A stretch of 32,877 nucleotides of DNA from a virus, in IMG/VR virus record IMGVR_UViG_3300042345_000505, positions 1-32,877 of that record. One strand, given 5' to 3'. Shown piece by piece: positions 1 through 9,500 of the stretch. Numbering within the stretch: the first letter of the stretch is position 1; each line of letters begins with the position of its first letter. A program made the translations under genes and the position numbers. Under the pieces are notes generated by a model. That model had not been told where the DNA came from and made no database searches. It saw only the letters and a list, made by a program, of their open reading frames with translations.

Positions 1-444
1 AGTACATTTAACATATTGACGCGAGTTAATATGAGTGGTAATCTTAACCTAAATGGTGCAGGATTATTTAGAAATGATGTAGATCCACAAACTCTTAATG
101 ATACTTTTGCTGGACCATCTATGACAATCCAGGTAGGTACTAGTACTGCGATTCCTCCTTATACAATTGAAAGAGTAGGAAATGCAAATACAGGTTCACC
201 TCTTAACATTTTGTTAAATGATGGTTCAATTGGACAAGAAGTAATCTTTACATACTCTGAAGCTTCCGTTGGCGCTGTTGCAATCAAAGGCGCAGTAAAT
301 GCATTAATCTTACCAGGTGCTGGTGCAACGCCAACCGTTACATTAGATGAAAAGGGCGATTCAGTCCACTTCTTATGTGTTGATGACGGAACTGGTAATG
401 GTGAATGGTATGTAATCGGTGGGGTTGGTTATACAATCTCCTAA
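1..444 (+). CDS. Structural/fibre-like protein, C-terminal part (5' end cut by window)
   Basis: The frame is open from base 1 to the TAA at 442-444, so this is probably the end of a longer gene. Codons before the TTG at 16 and the ATG at 31 continue without a stop, so neither can be called the true start. The visible 147 residues are rich in Gly, Thr, Val and Asn, with alternating beta-type patterns and no Cys cluster or membrane segment. The end (near VHFLCVDDGTGNGEWYVIGG) looks like the closing beta domain of a phage fibre or tail-surface protein. It lies 22 bp upstream of the next tail gene on the same strand. I do not recognise the family; a tail or fibre role is inferred from composition and neighbours. 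Confidence 0.6.
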   Translation, partial: STFNILTRVNMSGNLNLNGAGLFRNDVDPQTLNDTFAGPSMTIQVGTSTAIPPYTIERVGNANTGSPLNILLNDGSIGQEVIFTYSEASVGAVAIKGAVNALILPGAGATPTVTLDEKGDSVHFLCVDDGTGNGEWYVIGGVGYTIS

Positions 445-466
445 TAAAAAACTAATAAGTTAATAG

Positions 467-2581
467 ATGGCCACAACGCCTTTAATTAAAACGCCACAGG
501 CAGACGGAGGAACATTTTATACTTTCTCTTCAGCAGCAAGAGACCTTTCTAAGACTCTAAATAATGAGAACCTTAGACTGGTCTTTTCTAAGTTTGCTCT
601 TCTTAATCTGCCAGACTTTGACAGATTAGATCCGTCTACATTTAGTAATTATCAAAACTACATGCAGTTTGATACCATCGACGGTATGATTCAGAATGGC
701 GGTCTTAAAGGTGATCCTAATGTTAACTGGGCAGAGAGTTTTCAAAACTATGCTCTTAACATAGAGGAATTGATTTTAAGTAATTCTGGGTATGATAATA
801 CGGTAAGAAGAACAGTTACAGAAAGAGTATTCTTTAAATGGCTAAAAGAAACTGGTGCATTAAGATTTAGAACAGCTACTGCTTTAGAGAAAAGTGGTTC
901 TGTTGCTGGTAATCTTTTCGTTGAAGAAGATGAAATTACAACAGGTACGGTTCAATACAGAAGAGTTGTTAAATATCTTGGTGAAATTGATATTGTAAAT
1001 AATGTTGATAAAGCAGGTGAGGCATATACTGAGCTCTATATTAATGTACCTACTGAAGTTGGAAATACTCCTACAATTTTATTCCAGGCAATATCTGATG
1101 CAAATTATCAACCTAGTTTAAAGATTCAAGGTCCTAATGAATATATCTTAGGAAGAAATGCTGCAACTATTCATCCACAGGGATTGGATATTTTTGCATT
1201 TTATGATTATGATCAACCTCTTCTGGGCGGTGGGCCTGCAGGTTATACTGATCCTAATGCAAACTGGATGAATGAGACTACTCCGCCTAATACTGTTGAT
1301 GCATATTTTACGGAGCCTATAAGTTTTGATGATCCTTCAAATGTTGATATAAGAAAATACCCAGCTGACTACGGAAGCCCTGCAGGTTTTTCTGGTTCAG
1401 CTTATCGTAGAAGTAAATTAGATGGAATAAGTTTAGATTTTAACCCATCCCATTATCAGCAAATTGTTGAAGATCCTACTATTTCTACAATATCTCAATT
1501 CAATGGGATTGATCTATCAAGTACATTTGAATTTAATGCAGTATTAGTTTACTATGATTTAGTAGATTTAAGTAATAATGCCAATACCGTAACTAATCTT
1601 TACGGAATTCTTTTACTTGATAATATTACACCCACGGTAGATGGTGGATTCATTCAAAGATATCCTAAGTATAAACCAAACAGAGTTACTGGGCAAAACG
1701 GAAACAGTTATGGATTTAAGATTAATCTTAGATTTGATGCTTCTCCTGGTACCGCTGGGATTGATACTATCATTAATGATTATAACACATTCTCTATGGG
1801 TCTGTTTGCTGATGCAACTGCTCAGCTTCAAGAGTCTGCTAAAATATTTCAAAGACAACAAATAGAGATAAGCCAAATTGAACAAAGAGTTCAAGGGTTG
1901 GAAAACAGTATTGATGCTCTATCCAATTCGGCATCTCTACAAGCCCAGATTAATAGTATACAACAGCAACTTGATAATGCATCATTATCAATGTCAAACG
2001 GAAGTACGTTATTAGATCTTATTGCCAAAAATGCCGATGAGATACAATCAATTGCAAACGGTAATGTTTCTGCTACTCTACAATATAACACGGAGGTTTT
2101 AAGATCTGGTCCTGGTATCTTATTAAATAAGAATACACCTAATCAGGTTAGAGTTGATATGGTTACACAGCAGTATACATTTATGATTCCATTCGACGAA
2201 AATGGTAATGAGATTACTTCAAATAATCCTCTTGACCTTAATGTAATATCACCTAAGGTGTTTACTTCATTGGAGACATTTACAAATATGTTAAGAATAA
2301 GTACTGTAAACGCTGCGGGCGGTGACCTACTAATTTATATTGATGATTCAGATATTCAATGGAAGACCGGTCAAACAATAAGACTTACTTTCAACAATAA
2401 CTTAAATATCTCTTCAAAGAATATAAGAATCTATACCGATTCATTAAATAGGTTAAATCAAGGTGTGTACGGAGTTACTATTGGTGTTATTCCTAATAAT
2501 GAAATTTCAACTAAACCTATCATTGAATTGATTTGTACCGAACAGGGTATATTAACTTTTGTGTATGATATTATCAAATAA
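467..2581 (+). CDS. Tail/baseplate structural protein with central coiled coil (704 aa)
   Basis: A 704-residue protein beginning MATTPLIKTP. The first ~430 residues are mixed beta-rich sequence with many aromatic and Asn/Asp residues. A heptad-like stretch at about residues 455-515 (Gln-, Ile- and Leu-rich, e.g. ISQIEQRVQGLENSIDAL) predicts a coiled coil, and a beta-rich C-terminal domain follows. This organisation is typical of trimeric or multimeric tail and fibre proteins. There is no signal peptide or transmembrane segment. The ATG at 467 follows an A/T-rich leader without Shine-Dalgarno. It is the first complete gene of a row of very large structural genes, so a baseplate or tail-fibre role is likely. 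The exact T4 counterpart cannot be named from sequence alone. Confidence 0.7.
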   Translation: MATTPLIKTPQADGGTFYTFSSAARDLSKTLNNENLRLVFSKFALLNLPDFDRLDPSTFSNYQNYMQFDTIDGMIQNGGLKGDPNVNWAESFQNYALNIEELILSNSGYDNTVRRTVTERVFFKWLKETGALRFRTATALEKSGSVAGNLFVEEDEITTGTVQYRRVVKYLGEIDIVNNVDKAGEAYTELYINVPTEVGNTPTILFQAISDANYQPSLKIQGPNEYILGRNAATIHPQGLDIFAFYDYDQPLLGGGPAGYTDPNANWMNETTPPNTVDAYFTEPISFDDPSNVDIRKYPADYGSPAGFSGSAYRRSKLDGISLDFNPSHYQQIVEDPTISTISQFNGIDLSSTFEFNAVLVYYDLVDLSNNANTVTNLYGILLLDNITPTVDGGFIQRYPKYKPNRVTGQNGNSYGFKINLRFDASPGTAGIDTIINDYNTFSMGLFADATAQLQESAKIFQRQQIEISQIEQRVQGLENSIDALSNSASLQAQINSIQQQLDNASLSMSNGSTLLDLIAKNADEIQSIANGNVSATLQYNTEVLRSGPGILLNKNTPNQVRVDMVTQQYTFMIPFDENGNEITSNNPLDLNVISPKVFTSLETFTNMLRISTVNAAGGDLLIYIDDSDIQWKTGQTIRLTFNNNLNISSKNIRIYTDSLNRLNQGVYGVTIGVIPNNEISTKPIIELICTEQGILTFVYDIIK

Positions 2582-2603
2582 ATAATAAAAGTATCTAAAT
2601 TAA

Positions 2604-5600
2604 ATGGCTGAAAATAATTCAATATCAACACTGTTACCTGAACTCTTAAGACTTTTTAATAATTCATTAGAAAGTTTTGAGAGAGTGAATCAGGCAATTA
2701 CTTCAAGTCAGGAGTCGGTTACGATAAATATACAGAATGAAGATGGTACGTTATCTCGTTTAACCATCCCTTCATTTGGATACTTAAAAAATTCAATTAA
2801 TCGTTTAGATAATAATATCCAAACGATAACCAATGTTGGTGGTGGTTCAAGTTCTGTTAGACTTGCCGATGGCACATTCAGAAAATTAGTGTTGGCTAAA
2901 TTACCAACAGAGGCACCTAATCTAACTTCAATTAATTCTGTAAATGAATTTAACATAAAGCCTAATTGGTTTTTTGAAGAGCTAATTAATCCTCTTCTTT
3001 ACATATCATTTGATTTAACTGGACAGGTTCCTATTGATACTGAGAAGGCAATCATACAGAGATACATTTTAGATGCTAATACTCAGGCTAAAATTCAATT
3101 CTTTGAAAATACATTTAATGGGAAATCTGACATTAACTATTTTACATTTCTTCAGCAGATTGTTGAAAGAAACATTTCATATGTACTAGATGAAGCTGTT
3201 GTTGATTTACCACCGAGAACAAAAAGATACACTGGAAACTTTAGTGTAACTAGGATATCGGATATCACTTTTACTGAGGAGATTAATGGTGTTTCTGTCA
3301 CATCTCAGAAGAAATCTTACAAGTTAAATAAGGTACTATATACGGATTCATTAGCTGACTTCGATGATACGATACAGCTAAAAGTAGGAGATAGTTTAGA
3401 GGTAGTATCTAATCCAATTGATACAAGATATATTGTTAAGAGTGTTGATAGTAGTACAAATTCTGTTATTCTTGATCTCGTTGAAGGAAGTAAACCAATT
3501 CAAATTGGCGCCGATGTTCTTAAGATTGGATCTGCTATAAATGATAATGTACAAGTAGATGTTACGGTAGGATTTAATGAAAGATGTGTTGTATTCATTA
3601 AACCGATTGATCCAGATTCAAAGATACCTTCAGTTAATTGGTCTCCTGGTGCTGGTTTTTATACCAATACTTTAACGACTATTGCCTCGGATGGTACACA
3701 ACAAACTTTAGCCGACTATTATCAGCAGAGTGCAGTTGACTTTGGAAAGTTTTTATTATCATTTGCACAAGATAAATTACCAACCTCAAGAGAAGGTTTG
3801 ATTCCTAATGCACCAAGCATTGTATCAACAGATTTTAAGGTTAAGATGGTTAATGGGCAGGTAACTAACTCCGATGCCATAGTACAATTACAGGATCTTA
3901 ATAATCAAAAGAATACACTTACATCTAGCCTAAAAGAATTAGATACTGCAATTTCTCAATATAGAACAAAAATTCAAACTACGAATTATAATACAAATGT
4001 CGAGAGAGATGCTGATAAGAATGCTTTACAAGGATTAATTACAGAGAGAAGTACTCAAGCAGAACTATATGCGTCTATCGTAAAGGAAATTGACGCAAAT
4101 AGTAAAGATAATTCTGTTGCTAGTATTGTACCTAAGTATAGGGTTCGTGGATTTTGGCCAATGCCACAAGAGAAGTCTACCCCTGCAACCGGACCTCAAT
4201 CTATCGTTAAGTTTAAGATAAGATATAGGTACTTATCACAAGATGGTGCGGCCAACCCAGTGGATCAATTTACATTTACTGATGGGAATGGTACAAGCCA
4301 AGGAGCATTTTCAAATTATGAAATAATTGAAAGCGTATTAAGACCTAGATCTAAAAATCCAATTACAGGTTTATACCAATGGGATCCTATTAATAATGAT
4401 AATGCTGATGCAGTAAATATTAATCAGGTTGATCTTCCAATTAGAAAGGGTGAAATAGTAGAATTTCAGGTTAAGTCAATATCAGAAGCAGGGTGGCCAT
4501 CAAATCCTTTAGAGAGTGAATGGTCAGATTCAGTAAGGGTTGAGTTTCCTGCTGATTTAAGTTCTGATAGTGCAGTTGAAGCAATACTTAATCAAAATAA
4601 ACAAGACATTGCAAAGGTAAGTCTTGAGGAAAGTCTTAGAGCAAAAGGAATAGATGAACACTTAAGCAGTTCATTTACTTCAAATGAAAAATATTATGCC
4701 CATACATCAACCGTCATAGCATCGGGGTTCTTATCAGAAAATCAAACACCAGTAGATTTATTTTCTAAATTGGTTGAAATGCAAGCAAGACTTGATGAGT
4801 TCTCTGAAATACTTAGGAATGCTGCAGGTGAACTTGTGGTTAACCTAATAGATGATCAAGGAAATACTCTTGCGGTTAAGCGTAATTCAACAACTAAGGT
4901 ATTTGCAGGATTTTACTTTAATGAAGTTAGAAATCTTGATGATCCAAGAGGCGCAATTATTACCAAAACATTCTTTATTAATATAGCTAACGGTGAGCAA
5001 ACCGGTCTAAGATTAATTGCAAGAATTGCAGGTTCACGTACTCGAATGGTTAAGCAATCGGAATCCCCAGGATACACAAACAGTGAAGCTGCTTCAGGTT
5101 CTGTTATTTTACCAGCAACATATTCATGGTTAGATAACAGTGCAGCTAATCAGAGTACAGGTAGGGCAACATTTGAGACTAATGATAATGACTATAATAC
5201 AATTCGTAAGTATGATTTAGTTCCATTGATTTTAACTAACCCAACAGTTACTTCTGCTAGTAAATATGGGCAGGATATATCATTGGCCCCATATCAATCT
5301 GCACAGAATAAAAATCAGTTTATCTTCTCAAGATTTAAAGACGTTTCTTCTGAAGAGACTTTTTATAATTACATAAATCCTGATGATGATTATACATTTA
5401 ATCTTGATACTTGTGAAAACTTTTTCCTTAAAGATAATTTCTCATCATCTATAACATCTGGTCAATTTATTTGGGGTGGCGGGTTTGATGCATCAGGTAA
5501 TCCAACTACAGCCGCTTCTTATGATTTACCACAAGGTGATAATAGCATAGAGGTACATATTAATCACCCTTGGGTTGCTTCATATGCTGCGTATAGAGCA

Positions 5601-6461
5601 GCATACATATATGCAACAGGTGATACTGCCACTTTACCTGCTTCTTTGGCTGCTCCTATTGATTGTACAGCACCAACTGGTAATGGTACTGCTCGTGTAT
5701 TATTTAGGCATTCTAAATTTATTCCACTGGCATCAGATCAACTTAGAGGAAAGCAACAAGCAATTTATCTAAATGAAAATGTGGCTAACTTAAATTCATT
5801 ATCATCAACATTAATTAACTTTAATTCTGGACAAACTCTTCAGGCTAGTCCATCATTGATGTTTATTCCAGCCCTAAGCGATAACACCGATCCTAATTTT
5901 GTTAATTATTCTAGAAATACTAAAACTTCTTTTGAATCATTTGATCAATACTTATTAGGAAGACAAACATGTGGTTCATATCTGTTTATTTCTGCGGATG
6001 ATCATGAAATGGTTCAAGTGGATGGAGACTCGGTTCAATCAAGCAAGATTGTACAATTCGGAAGTCAAAATTCTATAAATATTCCAATGGTGTTTCAATA
6101 TAGAATGACTGACTATTTTGGTACAGGATCAGGATCAACTGGAGGTTTAGGAAATATTGCAGGAGATTCTACTGGTGCTATTACTAACTTAACGTATGCA
6201 AAGAAAATAGGTTTTGATATTTGGCCAAATGCTGATAATGTTTATCAATATGACATTGAAATATTTGCTAAATATAAATCCGATAATCTTAACGTAGATG
6301 TATTCCCATCAATCTCTGTTACAAAAGGACTTGGTGATTTAGAAAAAGTAATTTCTCAACTTAGACCAAGCGTGGTAGAAACAAAGGTTAATCAAACCGT
6401 TAAATCGGGTGGTGTAATTCAAGGAGGTTTAACTAGAGGATCTGAGTTTCAGAATCTATAA
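2604..6461 (+). CDS. Large tail/baseplate protein with fibronectin-III-like region (1285 aa)
   Basis: A 1285-residue protein starting MAENNSISTLLPELL. The N-terminal 100 residues look helical, with an amphipathic Leu/Asn pattern. A Gln/Leu-rich coiled-coil-like stretch lies around residues 425-490. Residues ~505-650 resemble a fibronectin type III domain: strands such as IVKFKIRYRYLS, then VEFQVKSISEAGWPSNPLES and WSDSVRVEFP, the last matching the usual FN3 closing pattern. The C-terminal ~600 residues are beta-rich and Gly/Ser/Asn-rich. FN3 modules are common in phage tail hub and fibre proteins, where they may bind surface glycans. The gene sits between other large structural genes with a 22-bp gap upstream. 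The domain call is by eye, and the precise baseplate position is unknown. Confidence 0.68.
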   Translation: MAENNSISTLLPELLRLFNNSLESFERVNQAITSSQESVTINIQNEDGTLSRLTIPSFGYLKNSINRLDNNIQTITNVGGGSSSVRLADGTFRKLVLAKLPTEAPNLTSINSVNEFNIKPNWFFEELINPLLYISFDLTGQVPIDTEKAIIQRYILDANTQAKIQFFENTFNGKSDINYFTFLQQIVERNISYVLDEAVVDLPPRTKRYTGNFSVTRISDITFTEEINGVSVTSQKKSYKLNKVLYTDSLADFDDTIQLKVGDSLEVVSNPIDTRYIVKSVDSSTNSVILDLVEGSKPIQIGADVLKIGSAINDNVQVDVTVGFNERCVVFIKPIDPDSKIPSVNWSPGAGFYTNTLTTIASDGTQQTLADYYQQSAVDFGKFLLSFAQDKLPTSREGLIPNAPSIVSTDFKVKMVNGQVTNSDAIVQLQDLNNQKNTLTSSLKELDTAISQYRTKIQTTNYNTNVERDADKNALQGLITERSTQAELYASIVKEIDANSKDNSVASIVPKYRVRGFWPMPQEKSTPATGPQSIVKFKIRYRYLSQDGAANPVDQFTFTDGNGTSQGAFSNYEIIESVLRPRSKNPITGLYQWDPINNDNADAVNINQVDLPIRKGEIVEFQVKSISEAGWPSNPLESEWSDSVRVEFPADLSSDSAVEAILNQNKQDIAKVSLEESLRAKGIDEHLSSSFTSNEKYYAHTSTVIASGFLSENQTPVDLFSKLVEMQARLDEFSEILRNAAGELVVNLIDDQGNTLAVKRNSTTKVFAGFYFNEVRNLDDPRGAIITKTFFINIANGEQTGLRLIARIAGSRTRMVKQSESPGYTNSEAASGSVILPATYSWLDNSAANQSTGRATFETNDNDYNTIRKYDLVPLILTNPTVTSASKYGQDISLAPYQSAQNKNQFIFSRFKDVSSEETFYNYINPDDDYTFNLDTCENFFLKDNFSSSITSGQFIWGGGFDASGNPTTAASYDLPQGDNSIEVHINHPWVASYAAYRAAYIYATGDTATLPASLAAPIDCTAPTGNGTARVLFRHSKFIPLASDQLRGKQQAIYLNENVANLNSLSSTLINFNSGQTLQASPSLMFIPALSDNTDPNFVNYSRNTKTSFESFDQYLLGRQTCGSYLFISADDHEMVQVDGDSVQSSKIVQFGSQNSINIPMVFQYRMTDYFGTGSGSTGGLGNIAGDSTGAITNLTYAKKIGFDIWPNADNVYQYDIEIFAKYKSDNLNVDVFPSISVTKGLGDLEKVISQLRPSVVETKVNQTVKSGGVIQGGLTRGSEFQNL

Positions 6462-6479
6462 TTAGGTTGTTATCTGGTT

Positions 6480-6499
6480 TTCACTAATCCCTTAGTGAA
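6480..6499 (+). other. 8-bp perfect stem-loop in the gap between two large tail genes
   Basis: TTCACTAA (6480-6487) and TTAGTGAA (6492-6499) are perfect reverse complements separated by a TCCC loop. The hairpin lies in a 61-bp gap, 18 bp after one stop codon and 23 bp before the next ATG. It is followed by TAAATAAAAAAA rather than a T-run, so it is not a standard intrinsic terminator. It could be an mRNA processing or stability element that separates the two transcripts. The structure is certain at sequence level; its function is inferred. Confidence 0.6.
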
Positions 6500-6522
6500 T
6501 AAATAAAAAAAGTGATAATTAG

Positions 6523-9500
6523 ATGGCAGAGCCTTTATTTGATAAAGCTTCATACAGTTTAGTACGTACTAATCCAAAATTAACTGGTAATGTAAAACTT
6601 GTATCGAATGGTAATGATTTATACCTAGAATCGTTTAGTGCAAATACTCAACTTGCGTCATCTTCATTTAAAGCATTTAAGATAGACGGTACATCTACAT
6701 ATGATAAAGATGTATTTAAGTTTTTTAAGAATGGGTCATTTCCTACTGAATTAGCCTATGAAGTATTTCAAGAATTTAGGGATACCTCTGTTTTATCTTC
6801 TTATGATGGTCAATATGAAATGTTCTATGCATACGGTACTAGATCTGTTGCATCAGAAGCATACACAGAAGATTTAGGATTACTTGCCCCTTTATGGCTT
6901 AATGAACAGATACCAAATTACTTTGTAGTTTTTAGACTGGATAATCCATCTGCTGTTAATAACTATAATGCTTCTTCTCCAGATAATGGAGAAACTTTTG
7001 CTCAAACATCTGCAAAATTTTCAGAATTTGTTTTACAAAATTGTACTGCGATTAAAACATTTGACCTAAGAGAAACGTCAAAGCTAGGTTCATATCTTAG
7101 AACATATAGATCGCAGGATGCATTTCCTAAAGCCCCGTTGACCGTTAGTTGGAGACAAGACGAACCAATTACTTGGAATGGTATATCATACTTTAACGGT
7201 GGCTTTACATCATCGGGTAGTTTTTCATATGATGATTTAATTACTAAAGATGCATCAATTATCCAGAATGAATATTACATTACACAAGGATTTCAACGAA
7301 ATGGTGTTTTATTAGCAAACCTAATAAATCTTGAGTTCTTATTTAGTGATACTGATGCTAGTGACTATTCAATAAATAGGTACTTTGGTTTATATGTAAA
7401 TGAAATTGAGGAAGGTTCATTTAAGATATCTGGTACCGGTTTTTATGAAGGTACCGAAAAAACACAGTTACCTACAATTACTTCTATCAATCAAGTTTCA
7501 CAATTCTTAAACGATCCTTTTAACATAACTAATGATAGAGGCGTTTTACTATATCTTGATCAATCAACAGTCAATACTGTAACCGGTTTACCTACACCTA
7601 CTCGTGTAAATGAAGTTGAATCTATTTTTTATGTTAAAGATAAGAATGATCAATTTCATACCGTTAAAAAGGGATCGGTTTGGGGTTCTAATCAATTAAG
7701 ACTATTTGATAAAAAACTAGATGTATCTCTTTTGGCCGGATATGATAAATTAGATACCTTTGCAAATGCAGAGATTATAAATAGATTAGGTAAAGCAACG
7801 GCATATTTACAAGTCATTGGTGAAATGCCCGACGGTGCATCAATAACCTTTTATGATGGTTTGACACAAATAGGTCAAGTCTCTGCGAAGGTGTCTTTAA
7901 CAGCAGGTCCTGGTACTTCATTTGAAAGTTTCTTTAATCCTACCGGTACACCTGCTGAAATTGCTTCTGCCATAAATAAAGCAATTACATTTGGAATTAA
8001 TCCTGACTACAGATTCTTTGACTCTAGCATAAATGGATCAACTGTTTACTTACAATCTAGATTCGGTGGCAGTAGATTTAATAGACTTAGGTTTTCAGTT
8101 TCTTGGACTGCATATCCAGAATTAATAGACTCTTTAGTTACATATCCTTTAACATCTAATGTAAACCCATCAGCATTCTTTGTTGGTGGAAATGATAAGC
8201 AACAATCTTTACTTAAAGTAGCTGCAGGTGATCAGGATAGATTTGTTAAAGGTGATTATGTAAAGTCTAAAGCAGGATATGTATTAATATCTGACTGGGT
8301 ACCATATCTTGATGAACCTATTTTTAGCGGCTCTGGTTTACAGACTGGCTATAGAGGAATAGATGAATATGTTGTAATTACATTAGAAGGAGATCAGATA
8401 GAAGTTAGTAGGTCTGGGCAAGTTGCTCTATATTCTGACTTCTCCCCAAAGTTTGGTAGATTTTCTTTATTTCCAATAAAAGATTTTGATTTTGATTTTT
8501 ATAGTGATATGTATAGCCAATTAGGCGAATTGAATTATGAAATAGAAAGATATAATCAAGGTTCTCCTCCATCTACTGGTGTTACTGGTGTTACTGGTTC
8601 TTCGTTTAATTATTTTGGCGTAAGCGATTGGCCTGATATTAGATTATTTTATAATGATGGTGGATTCTCTAATCTAATCGGACTCCTTAAAGGATCAGAT
8701 CCTGATATTAATACTGAAATTGATATTGAGTCCGAGTATCAAAGACTTGAAGAAAATTATCTAAAAGAACAGGCTGTTGCGTCCAGAGTTGTTCCTTATG
8801 TTAATAAATGGTGTTGGTATGATGATGGTACTGATGTAAGAAATAACCCATACCGATTAGATGTTAATCTTTCATTTGGTATTAATAACTTTGCCCCATC
8901 GCAATGGAATACAGGTAGATCACCCGTTGGGTTTAGCCATGAATGGTATTATCTTTGTGAGTTTCCTTCTTATTTTACTAATGATGCAATTAAACAATCG
9001 TGGAGTTATTTTGATCAATCGCCAACTGATACGGTAGGAACAGTACCTGGTACATTCCAAAGAATTGATAGAAATTACTTCGATGAATATTTTATAGCAG
9101 ATCGTTTTGTAAACGGCAATACAATTAATCTTATAGACAGACAATTAAGATACGGAAGATTTTCAGGAGGAAATAGATTAAATTATGCAGAAGCATTTTT
9201 GCGAGGTGTTAGAATTATAGCAAAGAAAAAATCATCAGGGGATGAGAAGGCAAATTTTAATGCAGATAAACTATCATATATAAAGGATGGTTCATTTAAT
9301 GATTATAGATTTTCTGTTATGCTAATTCCTAATGAACCAGGAAAGCCTAAAAAGCAGATTAAATTTATTAAAAATGAAAAATGGAAAACTATCGTAATGT
9401 TAATTTTCATATCATTTGAAAATGAATGTTTAAATCCTAATGGAAAATCAATAGATAGAACATCGCTATATTCATTAAATAGTTCAATACAGACATTAAC

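Noticed and set aside
16-18. TTG as the start of the first gene
   Set aside because: The frame stays open to base 1 and the window cuts the gene, so TTG is only the first alternative start codon seen.
1613-1894. Open frame on the minus strand inside the 704-aa tail gene
   Set aside because: It lies fully within a strong + strand gene, has low-complexity Ser/Ile/Leu composition and no motif; all other genes are on the + strand.
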